Source of the DNA: an uncultured Lachnospiraceae bacterium
GTDB taxonomy: Bacteria; Bacillota; Clostridia; Lachnospirales; Lachnospiraceae
DNA: 40,643 nucleotides
Assembly (NCBI GenBank): GCA_902761665.1
Contig: CACWLA010000012.1
Coordinates: forward strand, 1-40,643
Direction: 5' to 3'
Shown here: positions 1 through 11,250 of the stretch, in pieces
Layout: every line of letters starts with the position of its first letter
Numbering within the stretch: position 1 is the stretch's first letter
Notes under the pieces: generated by a model
Told to the model about the DNA's origin: nothing
Seen by the model: the letters and a program-made list of their open reading frames with translations, nothing else
The model's database searches: none
Translations under genes and position numbers: made by a program

Positions 1-57
1 GCGTCGGAATCCGGATAAATGAGAACTGCTCGGACTGTACTCCGTAGAAATAGTCAT
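1..57 (-). CDS. N-terminal fragment of an unidentified protein (cut by window edge)
   Basis: An open frame begins with ATG at 57-55 and runs off the left edge (19 codons, starting MTISTEYSPSSS). Its start overlaps the TGA of the upstream Cys-rich gene in an ATGA arrangement, which suggests translational coupling. A strong GGAGGTGGGTGG stretch lies 10-20 nt upstream. The visible residues are Ser/Thr-rich and too few to identify a family. The start is inferred from the overlap only. Confidence 0.45.
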   Translation of the reverse strand, partial: MTISTEYSPSSSHLSGFRR

Positions 58-314
58 GCATTCATACCACCCACCTCCTTGCCGATGATTTTCTCCTTCT
101 GAAGCGGCTTTCTTCGGAAGGCGGTGTTTCTGTCTTTCCCATAGTGGCAGGCAGAGAAGAGGCACCTGCGATACCGGAAGTCCGGCTGATAATAGGGACA
201 GAGCCTGCATCTGGGCGGCTCCTTGTTCCGGTCCACCTTCACCGGAGTCTCCAGTAGCTTCTTACATCGGTTAAGCTTTGCATGGTCAGCGTACACAGGC
301 AGGCACCTCCTCAC
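54..314 (-). CDS. Small Cys-rich, probably zinc-binding protein of accessory DNA
   Basis: An 86-codon basic protein with the cysteine pattern C36-x2-C39-x11-C51-x4-C56, as in small zinc-ribbon or knuckle proteins. I do not recognise a named family. The frame opens with GTG at 314. A GGAGG at 306-310 is better spaced (9 nt) for a second GTG at 296, giving about 80 residues, so the start is uncertain. It overlaps the next gene by ATGA. It lies in AT-richer DNA beside an intact tRNA-Arg and repeats, a setting like the Cys-rich gene of the mobile element at the right end of the window (39092-39292). A role in a mobile element is inference; DNA or RNA binding is plausible but not shown. Confidence 0.6.
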   Translation of the reverse strand: MRRCLPVYADHAKLNRCKKLLETPVKVDRNKEPPRCRLCPYYQPDFRYRRCLFSACHYGKDRNTAFRRKPLQKEKIIGKEVGGMNA

Positions 315-730
315 CCTTAAAGCCCAGTAAAATGCGAAGAGAGGATTAACGGATATCGATGGGGGATCATTAAGCCCCGAAAAAAAGATCCTCTCATAAA
401 GGAGCCTTTGAAAATGGCCAAATTATTAGCGTTTTTGACCCTTTTCGAAAATTTTCCACAACGGAACTCAACTGATCTCAACAGATGAACGAATATATCG
501 CTTTTGTTAGCTGAAATAACTTCAAAATGGAGGGAAATTCTAGTGTTAGCAGAACAGGTGATTTTGTTAGCAGAAAATAGATTATTCTGCTAATCGTTGT
601 TAGCAGAAAATGTCGAATTATCTTCGATGCAAAAAGTGTTTTATGGGGTCAAGAGAAGGACAAGAATTAAAAAAACCGGCGGTCATTTCTGTCTCGTTAG
701 AAGAAACTAGAAGCCAGTTTGAAAAAGCAC
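315..730. other. Non-coding AT-rich accessory region
   Basis: No convincing gene lies here. The stretch is visibly AT-richer than the core genome. It contains the TTTTCGAAAA palindrome and one TTTTCCACA word near 453-461, and then the TGTTAGCAGAA repeat cluster at 505-610. It separates the Cys-rich gene from the tRNA-Arg terminator and probably belongs to an accessory element beside the tRNA. Confidence 0.6.
505..610. repeat. Cluster of TGTTAGC(A/T)GAA direct repeats with one inverted copy
   Basis: Four direct copies of TGTTAGC(A/T)GAA begin at 505 (with T in place of A), 544, 565 and 598. An inverted copy, ATTCTGCTAA, lies at 584-593. Spacings are 39, 21 and 33 nt. The cluster lies about 170-280 bp beyond the 3' end of tRNA-Arg. 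Such arrays are usually protein-binding sites, for example integrase arm-type sites, replication iterons or an operator. Which of these applies cannot be decided here. Confidence 0.6.
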
Positions 731-774
731 AAAAAAAGAGCCCGTAATAGCCAAAAACGTTGGTATTACGGGCT
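731..774 (-). terminator. Rho-independent terminator of tRNA-Arg
   Basis: An 11-bp inverted repeat (AGCCCGTAATA / TATTACGGGCT, 739-749 and 764-774) is followed on the minus strand by a seven-residue T run (complement of 731-737). It lies 9 nt beyond the 3' end of the tRNA. Confidence 0.85.
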
Positions 775-782
775 TTGTGGGA

Positions 783-856
<74 letters not shown>

Positions 857-970
857 AAGGGTATTTTCAAGGGCAATTATGCTCTAAAAAATCATGTCAT
901 ATTTCGGTTTCACAGCTGAGCTCAATTGAACTCCTGACCTATCGCTTTTTGCCAAAAGGCGGTAGGTCAA

Positions 971-1017
971 CCACTGCCTTAGGAGGCGGGCCCTCTATCC
1001 TACTGAGGTAATGCGAC
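971..1017 (-). pseudogene. Truncated tRNA-Arg remnant (5' half)
   Basis: The minus strand reads an acceptor-like heptamer, then a D arm (CCTC-AGTAGGATA-GAGG) and the anticodon region CCGCCTCCTAAGG. The similarity to tRNA-Arg(CCT) stops just after the anticodon loop, and no T arm or 3' acceptor strand follows. The outer D-stem pair is C-G in place of G-C, so that stem is still paired. A hairpin (GACCTAtCGC / GCGgTAGGTC, 931-963) follows. It is best read as a scar of integration or a decayed duplicate. Confidence 0.7.
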
Positions 1018-1112
1018 TTATGTATGGAATGAGGGGTAAAATCCTCTCCATTTTGCTTTGAACCTTGGCCCTAAACCTTGGGCTTTTTGCCTCTCCGGGC
1101 GGCGGTTGACCT

Positions 1113-1156
1113 TGGCCTTAGGAGGCGGTCGCTCTATCCTGCTGAGCTACGCAGAC
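1113..1156 (-). pseudogene. Truncated tRNA-Arg remnant (5' half)
   Basis: The minus strand reads GTCTGCG-TA-GCTC-AGCAGGATA-GAGC and then GACCGCCTCCTAAGG, an intact tRNA-Arg(CCT) 5' half up to the anticodon loop. The expected 3' acceptor strand CGCAGAC and the T arm are missing. It is followed by copies of ACCTTGG(C/G)C (plus strand, near 1063, 1077 and 1110). The break is at the same place as in the neighbouring remnant. Confidence 0.75.
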
Positions 1157-1374
1157 AAGTCTTCTGAAGACCTTTGCTATCATAGCGCAGAAACCCGGGT
1201 TTGGCAAGCCGCTTTTTCCTGAAACCGCGATTTCGCCGGACGGTCCCCGCGGGACTTTCTCGCGGCGGTTCGCTTTTTCTGTTCTTTCCCGCCCGGATGT
1301 GCTATAGTAAAAGTGAATTTCAGAAACAGTCCGACGCCTGTCCCGCGAGGAAGCGCCGGAAAAGGAGTATCAAC

Positions 1375-2601
1375 ATGAAACAGAGTCTTCTGCGCGGCTA
1401 TGCCCGCCTCATTGCCGTATCCGGCGCCAACGTGCAGCCGGGTCAGGAAGTTTTCATCAACGCCGGACTTGATCAGCCGGAGTTTGTCACCCTCCTTGTC
1501 GAGGAATGCTACAAGGCCGGGGCGAAAAAGGTCGTGGTCGAATGGAGCCATCAGCCCGTCTCGAAGCTGCACTATCAGTACCGGAGCCTTAAGACCTTAA
1601 GCCATATGGACAAATACGACATCGCGCGCTGGAAGCATTTCGCGAAGGTCCTGCCGGCCCGCATCTACGTGGACAGCGAGGATCCGAACGGCCTCGCGGG
1701 AATCGATCCAGACAAGGTCGCGAAGGCCCAGCGGAAGCTTTTCCCCATCATCAAGCCCTACCGCGACGCCATGGAGAACAAGTATCAGTGGTGCATCGCG
1801 GCCGTGCCCGGGGAAGCCTGGGCGAAGAAGCTCTTCCCCGGCCTTTCGAAGGCTGCTGCAATCGAAAAACTGTGGAAGGCGATCCTTTCCGCGAGCCGCG
1901 CGGACGGAAAGGACCCGGTACAGACCTGGAAGGAGCACAGCCGGAGCATCAAGGAGCACTGCGCGAAGCTGAACGCGCTTGACATCCGCTCCCTCCGCTA
2001 CTCTTCCGCGAACGGCACCGACTTCACGGTCGGCCTGATCCCGCAGGGACGTTTCTGCGGCGGCACCGAGGATACGCTCGGCGGTGTCACGTTCAACCCG
2101 AACATCCCGACCGAGGAATGCTTCACCTCCCCGATGAAGGGCGAAGCCGAGGGCATCGTGTACGCCACGAAACCGCTCAGTTATCAGGGCCAGCTGATCG
2201 AAGATTTCTGCATCCGCTTCCATGAAGGCAAGACCGTGGAGTGGCATGCCGCAAAGAACGAGAACCTCCTGGCGAAGATCATTGAAATGGATGAGGGCAG
2301 CGCCTACCTCGGCGAATGCGCCTTGGTGCCTTTCACCTCGCCCATCAATACCTCCGGCATCCTCTTCTACAATACGCTCTTCGATGAAAACGCGGTCTGC
2401 CATCTGGCGCTCGGCCGCGGCTTCCCCGACTGCATCGAAGGCTTTGAGACCATGTCCCAGGATGAGATCCACGCGCTCGGCGTCAACGATTCCTTCGTCC
2501 ACACCGATTTCATGATCGGCTCCGAAGACCTCTCTATCGACGCAGTACTTCGCGACGGCAGCTCAGTCCCGGTCTTCCGGAACGGCGTCTGGGCCATCTG
2601 A
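1375..2601 (+). CDS. M29-family metallo-aminopeptidase
   Basis: A 408-aa protein of the thermophilic aminopeptidase (M29, AmpS/PepS) family: cytoplasmic enzymes that remove N-terminal residues from peptides using a two-metal centre. The expected ligands are visible in order: Glu in NIPTEECFTSP (about residue 247), Glu in EMDEGSAYLGE, His in NAVCHLALG and the HTDFMIG segment with His and Asp. Length matches the family (about 400-415 aa). The frame is open further upstream, but ATG 1375 is preceded by AAAGGAG at 1361-1367, and upstream residues do not resemble the family. It stands alone on the plus strand, facing the leftward block, and ends at a strong terminator. Substrate preference cannot be read from sequence. 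Confidence 0.93.
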   Translation: MKQSLLRGYARLIAVSGANVQPGQEVFINAGLDQPEFVTLLVEECYKAGAKKVVVEWSHQPVSKLHYQYRSLKTLSHMDKYDIARWKHFAKVLPARIYVDSEDPNGLAGIDPDKVAKAQRKLFPIIKPYRDAMENKYQWCIAAVPGEAWAKKLFPGLSKAAAIEKLWKAILSASRADGKDPVQTWKEHSRSIKEHCAKLNALDIRSLRYSSANGTDFTVGLIPQGRFCGGTEDTLGGVTFNPNIPTEECFTSPMKGEAEGIVYATKPLSYQGQLIEDFCIRFHEGKTVEWHAAKNENLLAKIIEMDEGSAYLGECALVPFTSPINTSGILFYNTLFDENAVCHLALGRGFPDCIEGFETMSQDEIHALGVNDSFVHTDFMIGSEDLSIDAVLRDGSSVPVFRNGVWAI

Positions 2602-2653
2602 GCCGGACGGAGAGAAGCTCCCTCCGGACGGCTGCAGGCAGAAAAGCAATAAA

Positions 2654-2690
2654 AGAACGGCGGATCCTGCGGAATCTGCCGTTCTTTTTT
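2654..2690 (+). terminator. Rho-independent terminator after aminopeptidase
   Basis: A hairpin AGAACGGCGGAT / ATCTGCCGTTCT with G-T wobbles is followed by TTTTTT. A-residues precede it, so it could also serve the convergent CoA-transferase gene. Confidence 0.88.
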
Positions 2691-2709
2691 CGTGCGGAGC
2701 GCCGCCCTC

Positions 2710-4029
2710 TCAGAAATGTTCTTCAGCGTAGCGGGCCAGCTCCGCCCGGAAATCCGGATGCGCGACCGAGATCATGGCCTCAGCCCTCTCTCTTACCGTC
2801 AGCCCGGAGAGTTTCACCACGCCGTATTCCGTCGCCACGTACTGGATCATGGTCCGCGGCGCCGATACGGTGCTGCCGGCCGGGATGAAGGGAACGATGT
2901 TGGACTTCCGCTCGCCTTCCTTCGTCACGCGGGAGGAATTCATGCAGATGAAGCCCTTGCCGCCCGGTGAGCGGTACGCGCCTTCCAGGAAATCCATCTG
3001 GCCGCCGATCCCGGAAAGCTGACGGGTCCCGGCGGTCTCGCCGTTCTCCTGCCCCATCAGGTCCAGCTGCACCCCGCCGTTGATGCTGATGACGTTGCTC
3101 ATCTTCGCGATGCGGTAGGGGTCGTGCACGTAGTCCAGGTCGTCCGGATGGAAGAGGTCCGGCTCCGCGTCCAGCCAGTCGTACAGTTCCTGCGAGCCCA
3201 TGCAGAGGTTCCAGGTATTCCGCCCGGTGTCGAATTCCTTGCGGGCATTTGTCAGTTTTCCGGCCTTATGCAGCATCAGGAAAGCGTCACTGATCGTTCC
3301 GGTATGGCAGCCGAGGTCCTTCAGATCTGACTGCGCAAGCAGGGACGCCACGGTGAACGGCACGCCGCCCACGCCGAGGGACAGTACGGCGCCGTCCGGG
3401 ATCTCGGCCGCGACCAGCTCCGCGATCTTCCGGTCCGTCTCGCCGGCCTCCTTGTATTTCCGCTGCGGGAGAGGTTCGTGCTCTCCTTCCACGATGAAAT
3501 CGGCTTCGCTGAGGTGGACCCGGTGCGATCCGTCCACGCCCTGCAGGCGCGGATACTTTTCATTGATCTCGAACACGACAGTGCGGGCGTTTTCAAAGAT
3601 GGTCCGCCAGGCATAGTTGGAAATGCCCAGCCCGCAGTAACCGTTTTCATCCGGACGGGAGACCGGGACGAAAGCGACGTCGACCCGGATATGACGGCGG
3701 TAGAGCACGGGGAGCGAGCGCAGCATCACCGGGATAAACTGCACAAGCCCGCGGCTCTGGAGCTTCCGTTCATAGTCGCCGATGTGCCAGCTGTAATAGT
3801 GAAAGGACTCCTGCTCCGGGTCCGCTTCCACCGCTTCGATGCGCGGCCGGATCACCAGGCCGCCGCGGATCTTCACGTCCTTCACTTTGCCCTTCCGGCC
3901 GGCAAGCGCCTTATCCAGAAGCTCCGGAAAACCGCCGCCGAAGCCGTAATCCACCCAGTCGCCGTCCTTTACGGCAAGTTCCGCGGCCTGCTCCGGCGTG
4001 ACAAACTTAGCTGCATATTCCCTCATCAT
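2710..4029 (-). CDS. Acetyl-CoA hydrolase/transferase family CoA-transferase (butyryl/4-hydroxybutyryl-CoA type)
   Basis: A 439-aa protein of the family that includes 4-hydroxybutyrate CoA-transferase and butyryl-CoA:acetate CoA-transferase; members move CoA between short acyl-CoAs and acetate. Family marks seen: the N-terminal FGGGFPELL loop, SLGVGGVP, GIGGQMDF (about residue 347) and YGVVKLSG near the C-terminus. The start was set at 4029 because GGGAGG (minus strand, 4044-4039) is 9 nt upstream; an open extension to 4062 would place the RBS inside the gene. Oddity: where characterised members carry the catalytic Glu (HTEM-SD), this protein reads HTGTISD, with Gly at about residue 244. It follows gyrA by 84 nt in the same direction, but the gyrA terminator lies between them. 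Confidence 0.88.
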   Translation of the reverse strand: MMREYAAKFVTPEQAAELAVKDGDWVDYGFGGGFPELLDKALAGRKGKVKDVKIRGGLVIRPRIEAVEADPEQESFHYYSWHIGDYERKLQSRGLVQFIPVMLRSLPVLYRRHIRVDVAFVPVSRPDENGYCGLGISNYAWRTIFENARTVVFEINEKYPRLQGVDGSHRVHLSEADFIVEGEHEPLPQRKYKEAGETDRKIAELVAAEIPDGAVLSLGVGGVPFTVASLLAQSDLKDLGCHTGTISDAFLMLHKAGKLTNARKEFDTGRNTWNLCMGSQELYDWLDAEPDLFHPDDLDYVHDPYRIAKMSNVISINGGVQLDLMGQENGETAGTRQLSGIGGQMDFLEGAYRSPGGKGFICMNSSRVTKEGERKSNIVPFIPAGSTVSAPRTMIQYVATEYGVVKLSGLTVRERAEAMISVAHPDFRAELARYAEEHF

Positions 4030-4060
4030 CTCTCGCTGCCTCCCGAAATGGTCTGCTGCC

Positions 4061-4103
4061 AAAAAGAAAGGCCGCCGGGCCTGTTTCCGACAGACGCGGC
4101 GGC
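4061..4103 (-). terminator. Terminator after gyrA
   Basis: The hairpin GCCGCCG / CGGCGGC (4071-4103) is followed on the minus strand by CTTTCTTTTT (complement of 4061-4070). It separates gyrA from the CoA-transferase gene. Confidence 0.75.
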
Positions 4104-4113
4104 TTTTCGTGCA

Positions 4114-6654
4114 TTACTGCTCTTCTTTCATCTTTTCAAGCGTATCGTCACTGAGGACGTCCGTCTCGAGATCGGCAGAGGTATCGCCCGGACGCACCTT
4201 GGCGATGCTCGCGACCTTCACGCCCTTCGCGAGGTTGATCAGCTTCACGCCGCTCGTGATGCGGCCGAGGCGCGAGATGGAGCTCATGGAGATCCGGATG
4301 ACGATGCCTTCGGTGGTGATCATCATCAGTTCCTGATCCTTCTTCACGGCCTTGGCGCCGACCACGTTTCCGGTCTTCGGGTTGATCTTGTAGCACTTCA
4401 CGCCCTTGCCGCCGCGGTTCTGCGGGCTGAATTCATCCATCCGCGTGCGCTTGCCCATGCCGAGCTCGGACACGATCAGCATGTCGTCGCCCTGGTGGCT
4501 CATCTGCATGGTCACGACTTCGTCGCCCTTCTCCAGCTTCATGCCGATCACGCCCATGGAGACGCGGCCCGTCACGCGGACGTCGGTCTCATGGAAGCGG
4601 ATGCACTGGCCGAATCTGGTGATCAGCAGCACGTCGTCCTTGTTGTCGGAGACCTTGACCTCGATCAGCTCGTCGTCTTCCTTCAGGTTGATGGCGGCGA
4701 GGCCGTTCCGGCGGACGTTCTGGTACTCGGTGACCGGTGTCTTCTTGACGATGCCGCCCCGGGTCGCCATGACGAAGTACTTGCCTTCTTCGTAGGTCTT
4801 GATGGGGATGACTGCCGTGATCTTCTCGTCCGGCGAAAGCTGCAGCAGATTGACGATGGCCACGCCTCTGCTCGTACGGCTGAACTCGGGGATCTCATAG
4901 CCCTTCATGCGGTAGGTCTTGCCCTTGTTCGTGAAGAACATGATGTAATTGTGCGTCGTGGTGATGAAGAGCTCGCGGATGTAGTCTTCCTCGAGGGTCT
5001 GCATGCCCTTGACGCCGCGTCCGCCGCGGTTCTGGCTCTTGAAGGTGCCCACGCTCATGCGCTTGATGTAGCCGAGGTTCGTCATGGCGATGACCACGGG
5101 TTCATCCGGGATGGTATCTTCGTCGGTCAGTTCATCCGCGTCCGCGCCGATCTTGGTACGGCGGTCGTCGCCGTATTTCTCCGCGGTGATCAGGAGCTCT
5201 TCCTTGATCACGCCGAGCAGGAGCTTTTCATCCGCCAGGATGGCTTTCCATTCTGCGATCTTCTCCTGCAGGTCGGCATATTCGTTCTCCAGTTTTTCGC
5301 GTTCCAGGCCGGTCAGCACGCGGATACGCATGTCCACGATGGCCTGTGCCTGCGGATCGGAGAGGCCGAAGCGCTTCATCAGGCCTTCCTTGGCCAGCTG
5401 CACGGTCCTCGCGCCGCGCACGATGCGGATGACTTCGTCGATGTTGTCCAGGGCGATCAGCAGGCCTTCGATGATGTGCGCCCGCTCTTCCGCCTTGTTC
5501 AGGTCGTACTTCGTCCGGCGGGTCACCACCTCTTCCTGGTGGTCCAGGTAGGCGTGCAGGATCTGCTCCAGGTTCAGGACCTTCGGTTCGCCCTTCACGA
5601 GGGCCAGCATGATCGCGCCGAAGGTGGTCAGAAGTTCCGTATGCTTGTAGATCTGGTTCAGGACGAGATTCGGGTTCGCGCTGGCCTTCAGTTCCACGCA
5701 GAGGCGGATGCCGTCCTTGTTGGTCTCGTTCCGGAGCTCGCTGATGCCGTCGATCTTCTTCTCCTTGACGAGGGTAGCGATCGCTTCCAGCGCCTTTTCC
5801 GGGCTCACGCCGTAGGGCGGCTCGGTGAAGATGATGCGGTGCTTGCCGTTCGGCATCGCTTCGATGTTCGAAATGGCCTGCATGCGGATCTTGCCGCGGC
5901 CGGTGCGGTACGCATCCTCAATGCCCTGGCGGCCGAGGATCACGGCGCCGGTCGGGAAATCCGGTCCCTTGATGATCTCCATCAGTTCGTCGATCGTGGT
6001 GTCGCGGCCTTCGCGCACGCGGTTGTCGATCATGCGGACCACGCCGTTCACGACTTCGCGGAGGTTGTGCGGCGGGATATTCGTGGCCATGCCGACTGCG
6101 ATGCCGGTGCCGCCGTTTACGAGCAGATTCGGGAAACGGGCCGGCATGACGACCGGTTCCTTCTCCGAACCGTCGAAGTTGTCCTCAAAGTCCACGGTGT
6201 CCTTGTTCAGGTCCGCGACCATTTCCATGGAGATCTTCGACATGCGGGCTTCGGTGTAACGGGCGGCCGCCGGGCCGTCGCCGTCCACGGAACCGAAGTT
6301 GCCGTGGCCGTCCACGAGCGGATAGCGCATGGACCAGTCCTGGGCCATGTTGACCAAAGCGCCGTAGATGGCGCTGTCGCCGTGGGGGTGATATTTACCC
6401 ATCGTATCACCGACGATACGCGCGCTCTTTCTGTGCGGCTTGTCGGGACCGTTGTTCAGTTCGCTCATGGAGTAGAGGATGCGGCGCTGCACCGGCTTTA
6501 AGCCGTCGCGCACGTCCGGCAGGGCTCTGGCCACGATCACGCTCATCGAGTAATCGAGGTAGAACTCCTCCATGGTCTTTTTCAGGTCAACCTCGTGGAT
6601 GCGGTCGAAATCAAAGATCGTCGTATCGATTTCATGATTTGTTTTCTTTGCCAT
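4114..6654 (-). CDS. gyrA: DNA gyrase subunit A
   Basis: An 846-aa GyrA, the breakage-reunion and DNA-wrapping subunit of gyrase. The winged-helix/tower core is N-terminal, with catalytic Tyr133 in [10 protein letters not shown], followed by six-bladed pinwheel repeats in the C-terminal third. The GyrA-box position reads QNRGGRG, and a similar QNRGGKG occurs near the C-terminus. In the quinolone region [10 protein letters not shown], Ser94 (E. coli Ser83) is the sensitive residue, but the E. coli Asp87 position is Gly98. ATG 6654 lies 11 nt after the gyrB stop, so the two are co-transcribed. An 84-nt gap with a terminator separates it from the next gene. Confidence 0.98.
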   Translation of the reverse strand: MAKKTNHEIDTTIFDFDRIHEVDLKKTMEEFYLDYSMSVIVARALPDVRDGLKPVQRRILYSMSELNNGPDKPHRKSARIVGDTMGKYHPHGDSAIYGALVNMAQDWSMRYPLVDGHGNFGSVDGDGPAAARYTEARMSKISMEMVADLNKDTVDFEDNFDGSEKEPVVMPARFPNLLVNGGTGIAVGMATNIPPHNLREVVNGVVRMIDNRVREGRDTTIDELMEIIKGPDFPTGAVILGRQGIEDAYRTGRGKIRMQAISNIEAMPNGKHRIIFTEPPYGVSPEKALEAIATLVKEKKIDGISELRNETNKDGIRLCVELKASANPNLVLNQIYKHTELLTTFGAIMLALVKGEPKVLNLEQILHAYLDHQEEVVTRRTKYDLNKAEERAHIIEGLLIALDNIDEVIRIVRGARTVQLAKEGLMKRFGLSDPQAQAIVDMRIRVLTGLEREKLENEYADLQEKIAEWKAILADEKLLLGVIKEELLITAEKYGDDRRTKIGADADELTDEDTIPDEPVVIAMTNLGYIKRMSVGTFKSQNRGGRGVKGMQTLEEDYIRELFITTTHNYIMFFTNKGKTYRMKGYEIPEFSRTSRGVAIVNLLQLSPDEKITAVIPIKTYEEGKYFVMATRGGIVKKTPVTEYQNVRRNGLAAINLKEDDELIEVKVSDNKDDVLLITRFGQCIRFHETDVRVTGRVSMGVIGMKLEKGDEVVTMQMSHQGDDMLIVSELGMGKRTRMDEFSPQNRGGKGVKCYKINPKTGNVVGAKAVKKDQELMMITTEGIVIRISMSSISRLGRITSGVKLINLAKGVKVASIAKVRPGDTSADLETDVLSDDTLEKMKEEQ

Positions 6655-6665
6655 GTCCGCCTACC

Positions 6666-9689
<3,024 letters not shown>

Positions 9690-9693
<4 letters not shown>

Positions 9694-9893
9694 GTGATGC
9701 TTACCGTTTCTCCTCTGAATTCGATGACGTCGCCCGGGACGCACTTCCGGCCGCGGCGGAAATCCACTTCGCCGTTGACCTTTACTTCGCCGGCCTGTAC
9801 CGCTTCCTTGGCTTCGGCGCCGTTTTCGACCAGGCCGGCCGCTTTCAGCGCCTGCCCGAGCTTAATGAATTCATCCCGGATCTTAAATTCCAT
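9690..9893 (-). CDS. yaaA: S4-domain RNA-binding protein YaaA (RlbA-like)
   Basis: A 67-aa S4 RNA-binding protein, found between dnaN and recF in Firmicutes. The S4 core is visible as [23 protein letters not shown], then [17 protein letters not shown]. Its ribosome-binding site (GAGG) lies inside the end of dnaN. It overlaps recF by four bases. In relatives it is linked to 50S assembly or rRNA binding; here its role is inferred from family and position. Confidence 0.93.
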
Positions 9894-9900
9894 GAATTAA

Positions 9901-11010
9901 TTACCTCGCTACGAAGTTAACCGGCAGGATCAGGTAAATGTACGTGCCTTCGTCGTCGCGGATATAGCCCGGCGCACGCGAATTGGACAGGTACAGATTC
10001 ACCTTTTCGTCTGAGACGGCCCGCAGGGCGTCACTCAGGAAGCGCGGATTGAAGCCGATCAGCAGGTCCTTGCCTTCTTTCTCCGGTTCCAGTTCTTCTT
10101 TCATGGAACCGATCACTGAATTCAGGCTCAGGACCGTGCCGCCGTCTCGGATGTCCAGGATCAGCGGCTTCTTGTCGCTCTCTCTCACGAGCAGGACGCT
10201 CCGCTCGATGCAGTCCAGGAGCTCGCGGCGGTTGAACACCAGCTTCGTCTCATAATTGTCGGAGATCATCTGGTTGATGCGGAAGTACTCGCCTTCGATC
10301 AGGCGGCTCATCAGCTGGGTCTTGTCAAATTCAAAAAGGATGTTGTTGCGGCCCATGTAGATATTCACGGTCTTCGACGCATCGCCCGAAAGGATGCGGC
10401 TGATGTCGTTCAGAGTCTTGCCCGGAACGATGACCGCCTTCCTTTCATAGAAGTCCGGCAGCACGCTGTAGCGGATCGCGATGCGGTGTCCGTCAAGAGC
10501 GGCGACCCGGAGCACGTTGTTGTTGATCTCAAAAAGTTCGCCAGTCATCATCTTGTTGTTTTCGTTCGGCGCGATCGAGAAGATCGTCTCTTCGATGATG
10601 TCCTTCAGCGTCATCTGGGAAACCACCACCGGCGTGCCTTTTTCCATGATGGGCATGTCGACGAAGTCCTCTCCGTCCTTGCCGGCGATCTCGAAATGTG
10701 CCTTGCCGGAGGTGATCCTGACCTGCAGATTCTCGGTCACGGAAATGTTCACTTCATCCTCAGGCAGTTTCCGGACGATCTCCGAAAAGACCTTGGCGTC
10801 CACCGCAATGTGTCCGTTTTCCTCAACCTCGGCATCTACGGTGGTCTTGACCGCCATTTCCATGTCGTTGGCCGTCAGCGTGACCGTATCGTACTTCGCT
10901 TCAAGAAGGAAGCACTCAAGGATCGGCAGCGACGTCCTCGTCGGAACGGCTTTCATGGCTGTGTTGATGGCAGCCACAAGGTTATTCTTCAAAAATGTGA
11001 GGTTAAGCAT
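9901..11010 (-). CDS. dnaN: DNA polymerase III beta sliding clamp
   Basis: A 369-aa clamp with three homologous domains: start MLNLTFLKNNLVAAI, middle region IAPNENNKMMTGELFEINN...DGHRIAIR, and the C-terminal domain ending YIYLILPVNFVAR. The dimer rings DNA and tethers polymerase and repair factors. ATG 11010 is preceded by AAAGGAG. It lies downstream of dnaA across a 240-bp gap that holds hairpins and DnaA-box-like words, and yaaA follows after 7 nt. Confidence 0.98.
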   Translation of the reverse strand: MLNLTFLKNNLVAAINTAMKAVPTRTSLPILECFLLEAKYDTVTLTANDMEMAVKTTVDAEVEENGHIAVDAKVFSEIVRKLPEDEVNISVTENLQVRITSGKAHFEIAGKDGEDFVDMPIMEKGTPVVVSQMTLKDIIEETIFSIAPNENNKMMTGELFEINNNVLRVAALDGHRIAIRYSVLPDFYERKAVIVPGKTLNDISRILSGDASKTVNIYMGRNNILFEFDKTQLMSRLIEGEYFRINQMISDNYETKLVFNRRELLDCIERSVLLVRESDKKPLILDIRDGGTVLSLNSVIGSMKEELEPEKEGKDLLIGFNPRFLSDALRAVSDEKVNLYLSNSRAPGYIRDDEGTYIYLILPVNFVAR

Positions 11011-11150
11011 GATTTCGAGCTCCTTTAAATAATTATATATATTTAGTAGTAGTGGTTATAGGTGCCGTGGATTCGTGAAAAACCGTTCTGAAGCCTTGCT
11101 GTGCCTTATGTTTTGCCGTGCATAAGGCCAGGGAAGAAAGGCTGAAAACC

Positions 11151-11175
11151 TGAGGATAAGAGAATCTTTTTCACA
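11151..11175. promoter_or_regulatory. DnaA-box-like words between dnaA and dnaN
   Basis: TGAGGATAA at 11151-11159 is TTATCCTCA on the minus strand, one mismatch from TTATCCACA. TTTTTCACA at 11167-11175 fits the relaxed box TTWTNCACA. Many Firmicutes carry part of the origin in this gap; two sites alone are modest evidence. Confidence 0.4.
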
Positions 11176-11224
11176 GGGGCGCCGGGAAGGCTTTTTCCGG
11201 CGGCCGCTTTTCCCTTTTTTCACC

Positions 11225-11246
11225 TTTTATGCAGGTGAAAAAGTGG
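11225..11246. other. Inverted repeat just after dnaA
   Basis: A perfect inverted repeat, TTTTTCACCT / AGGTGAAAAA, lies immediately beyond the dnaA stop. A second one, GCCTTATG / CATAAGGC, lies at about 11103-11128. Neither is followed by a convincing minus-strand U run, so they may be mRNA or DNA structures rather than classical terminators. Confidence 0.5.
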
Positions 11247-11250
11247 AAAG

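Noticed and set aside
505-610. CRISPR array
   Set aside because: Repeats are only about 11 bp with irregular spacing and one inverted copy; no cas genes are present.
1597-2502. A 301-codon frame opposite the aminopeptidase
   Set aside because: Shadow of the M29 gene with no family similarity or start signals.
3478-6501. A 1007-codon open frame on the plus strand opposite gyrA and the CoA-transferase gene
   Set aside because: It is antisense to two well-identified genes, has no RBS, and is rich in His/Asp/Ala/Leu as expected from reading GC-rich codons backwards.
10990-11060. dnaN promoter in the AT-rich leader
   Set aside because: A TATAAT word is present on the minus strand, but no acceptable -35 lies at a suitable distance, so it was not annotated.
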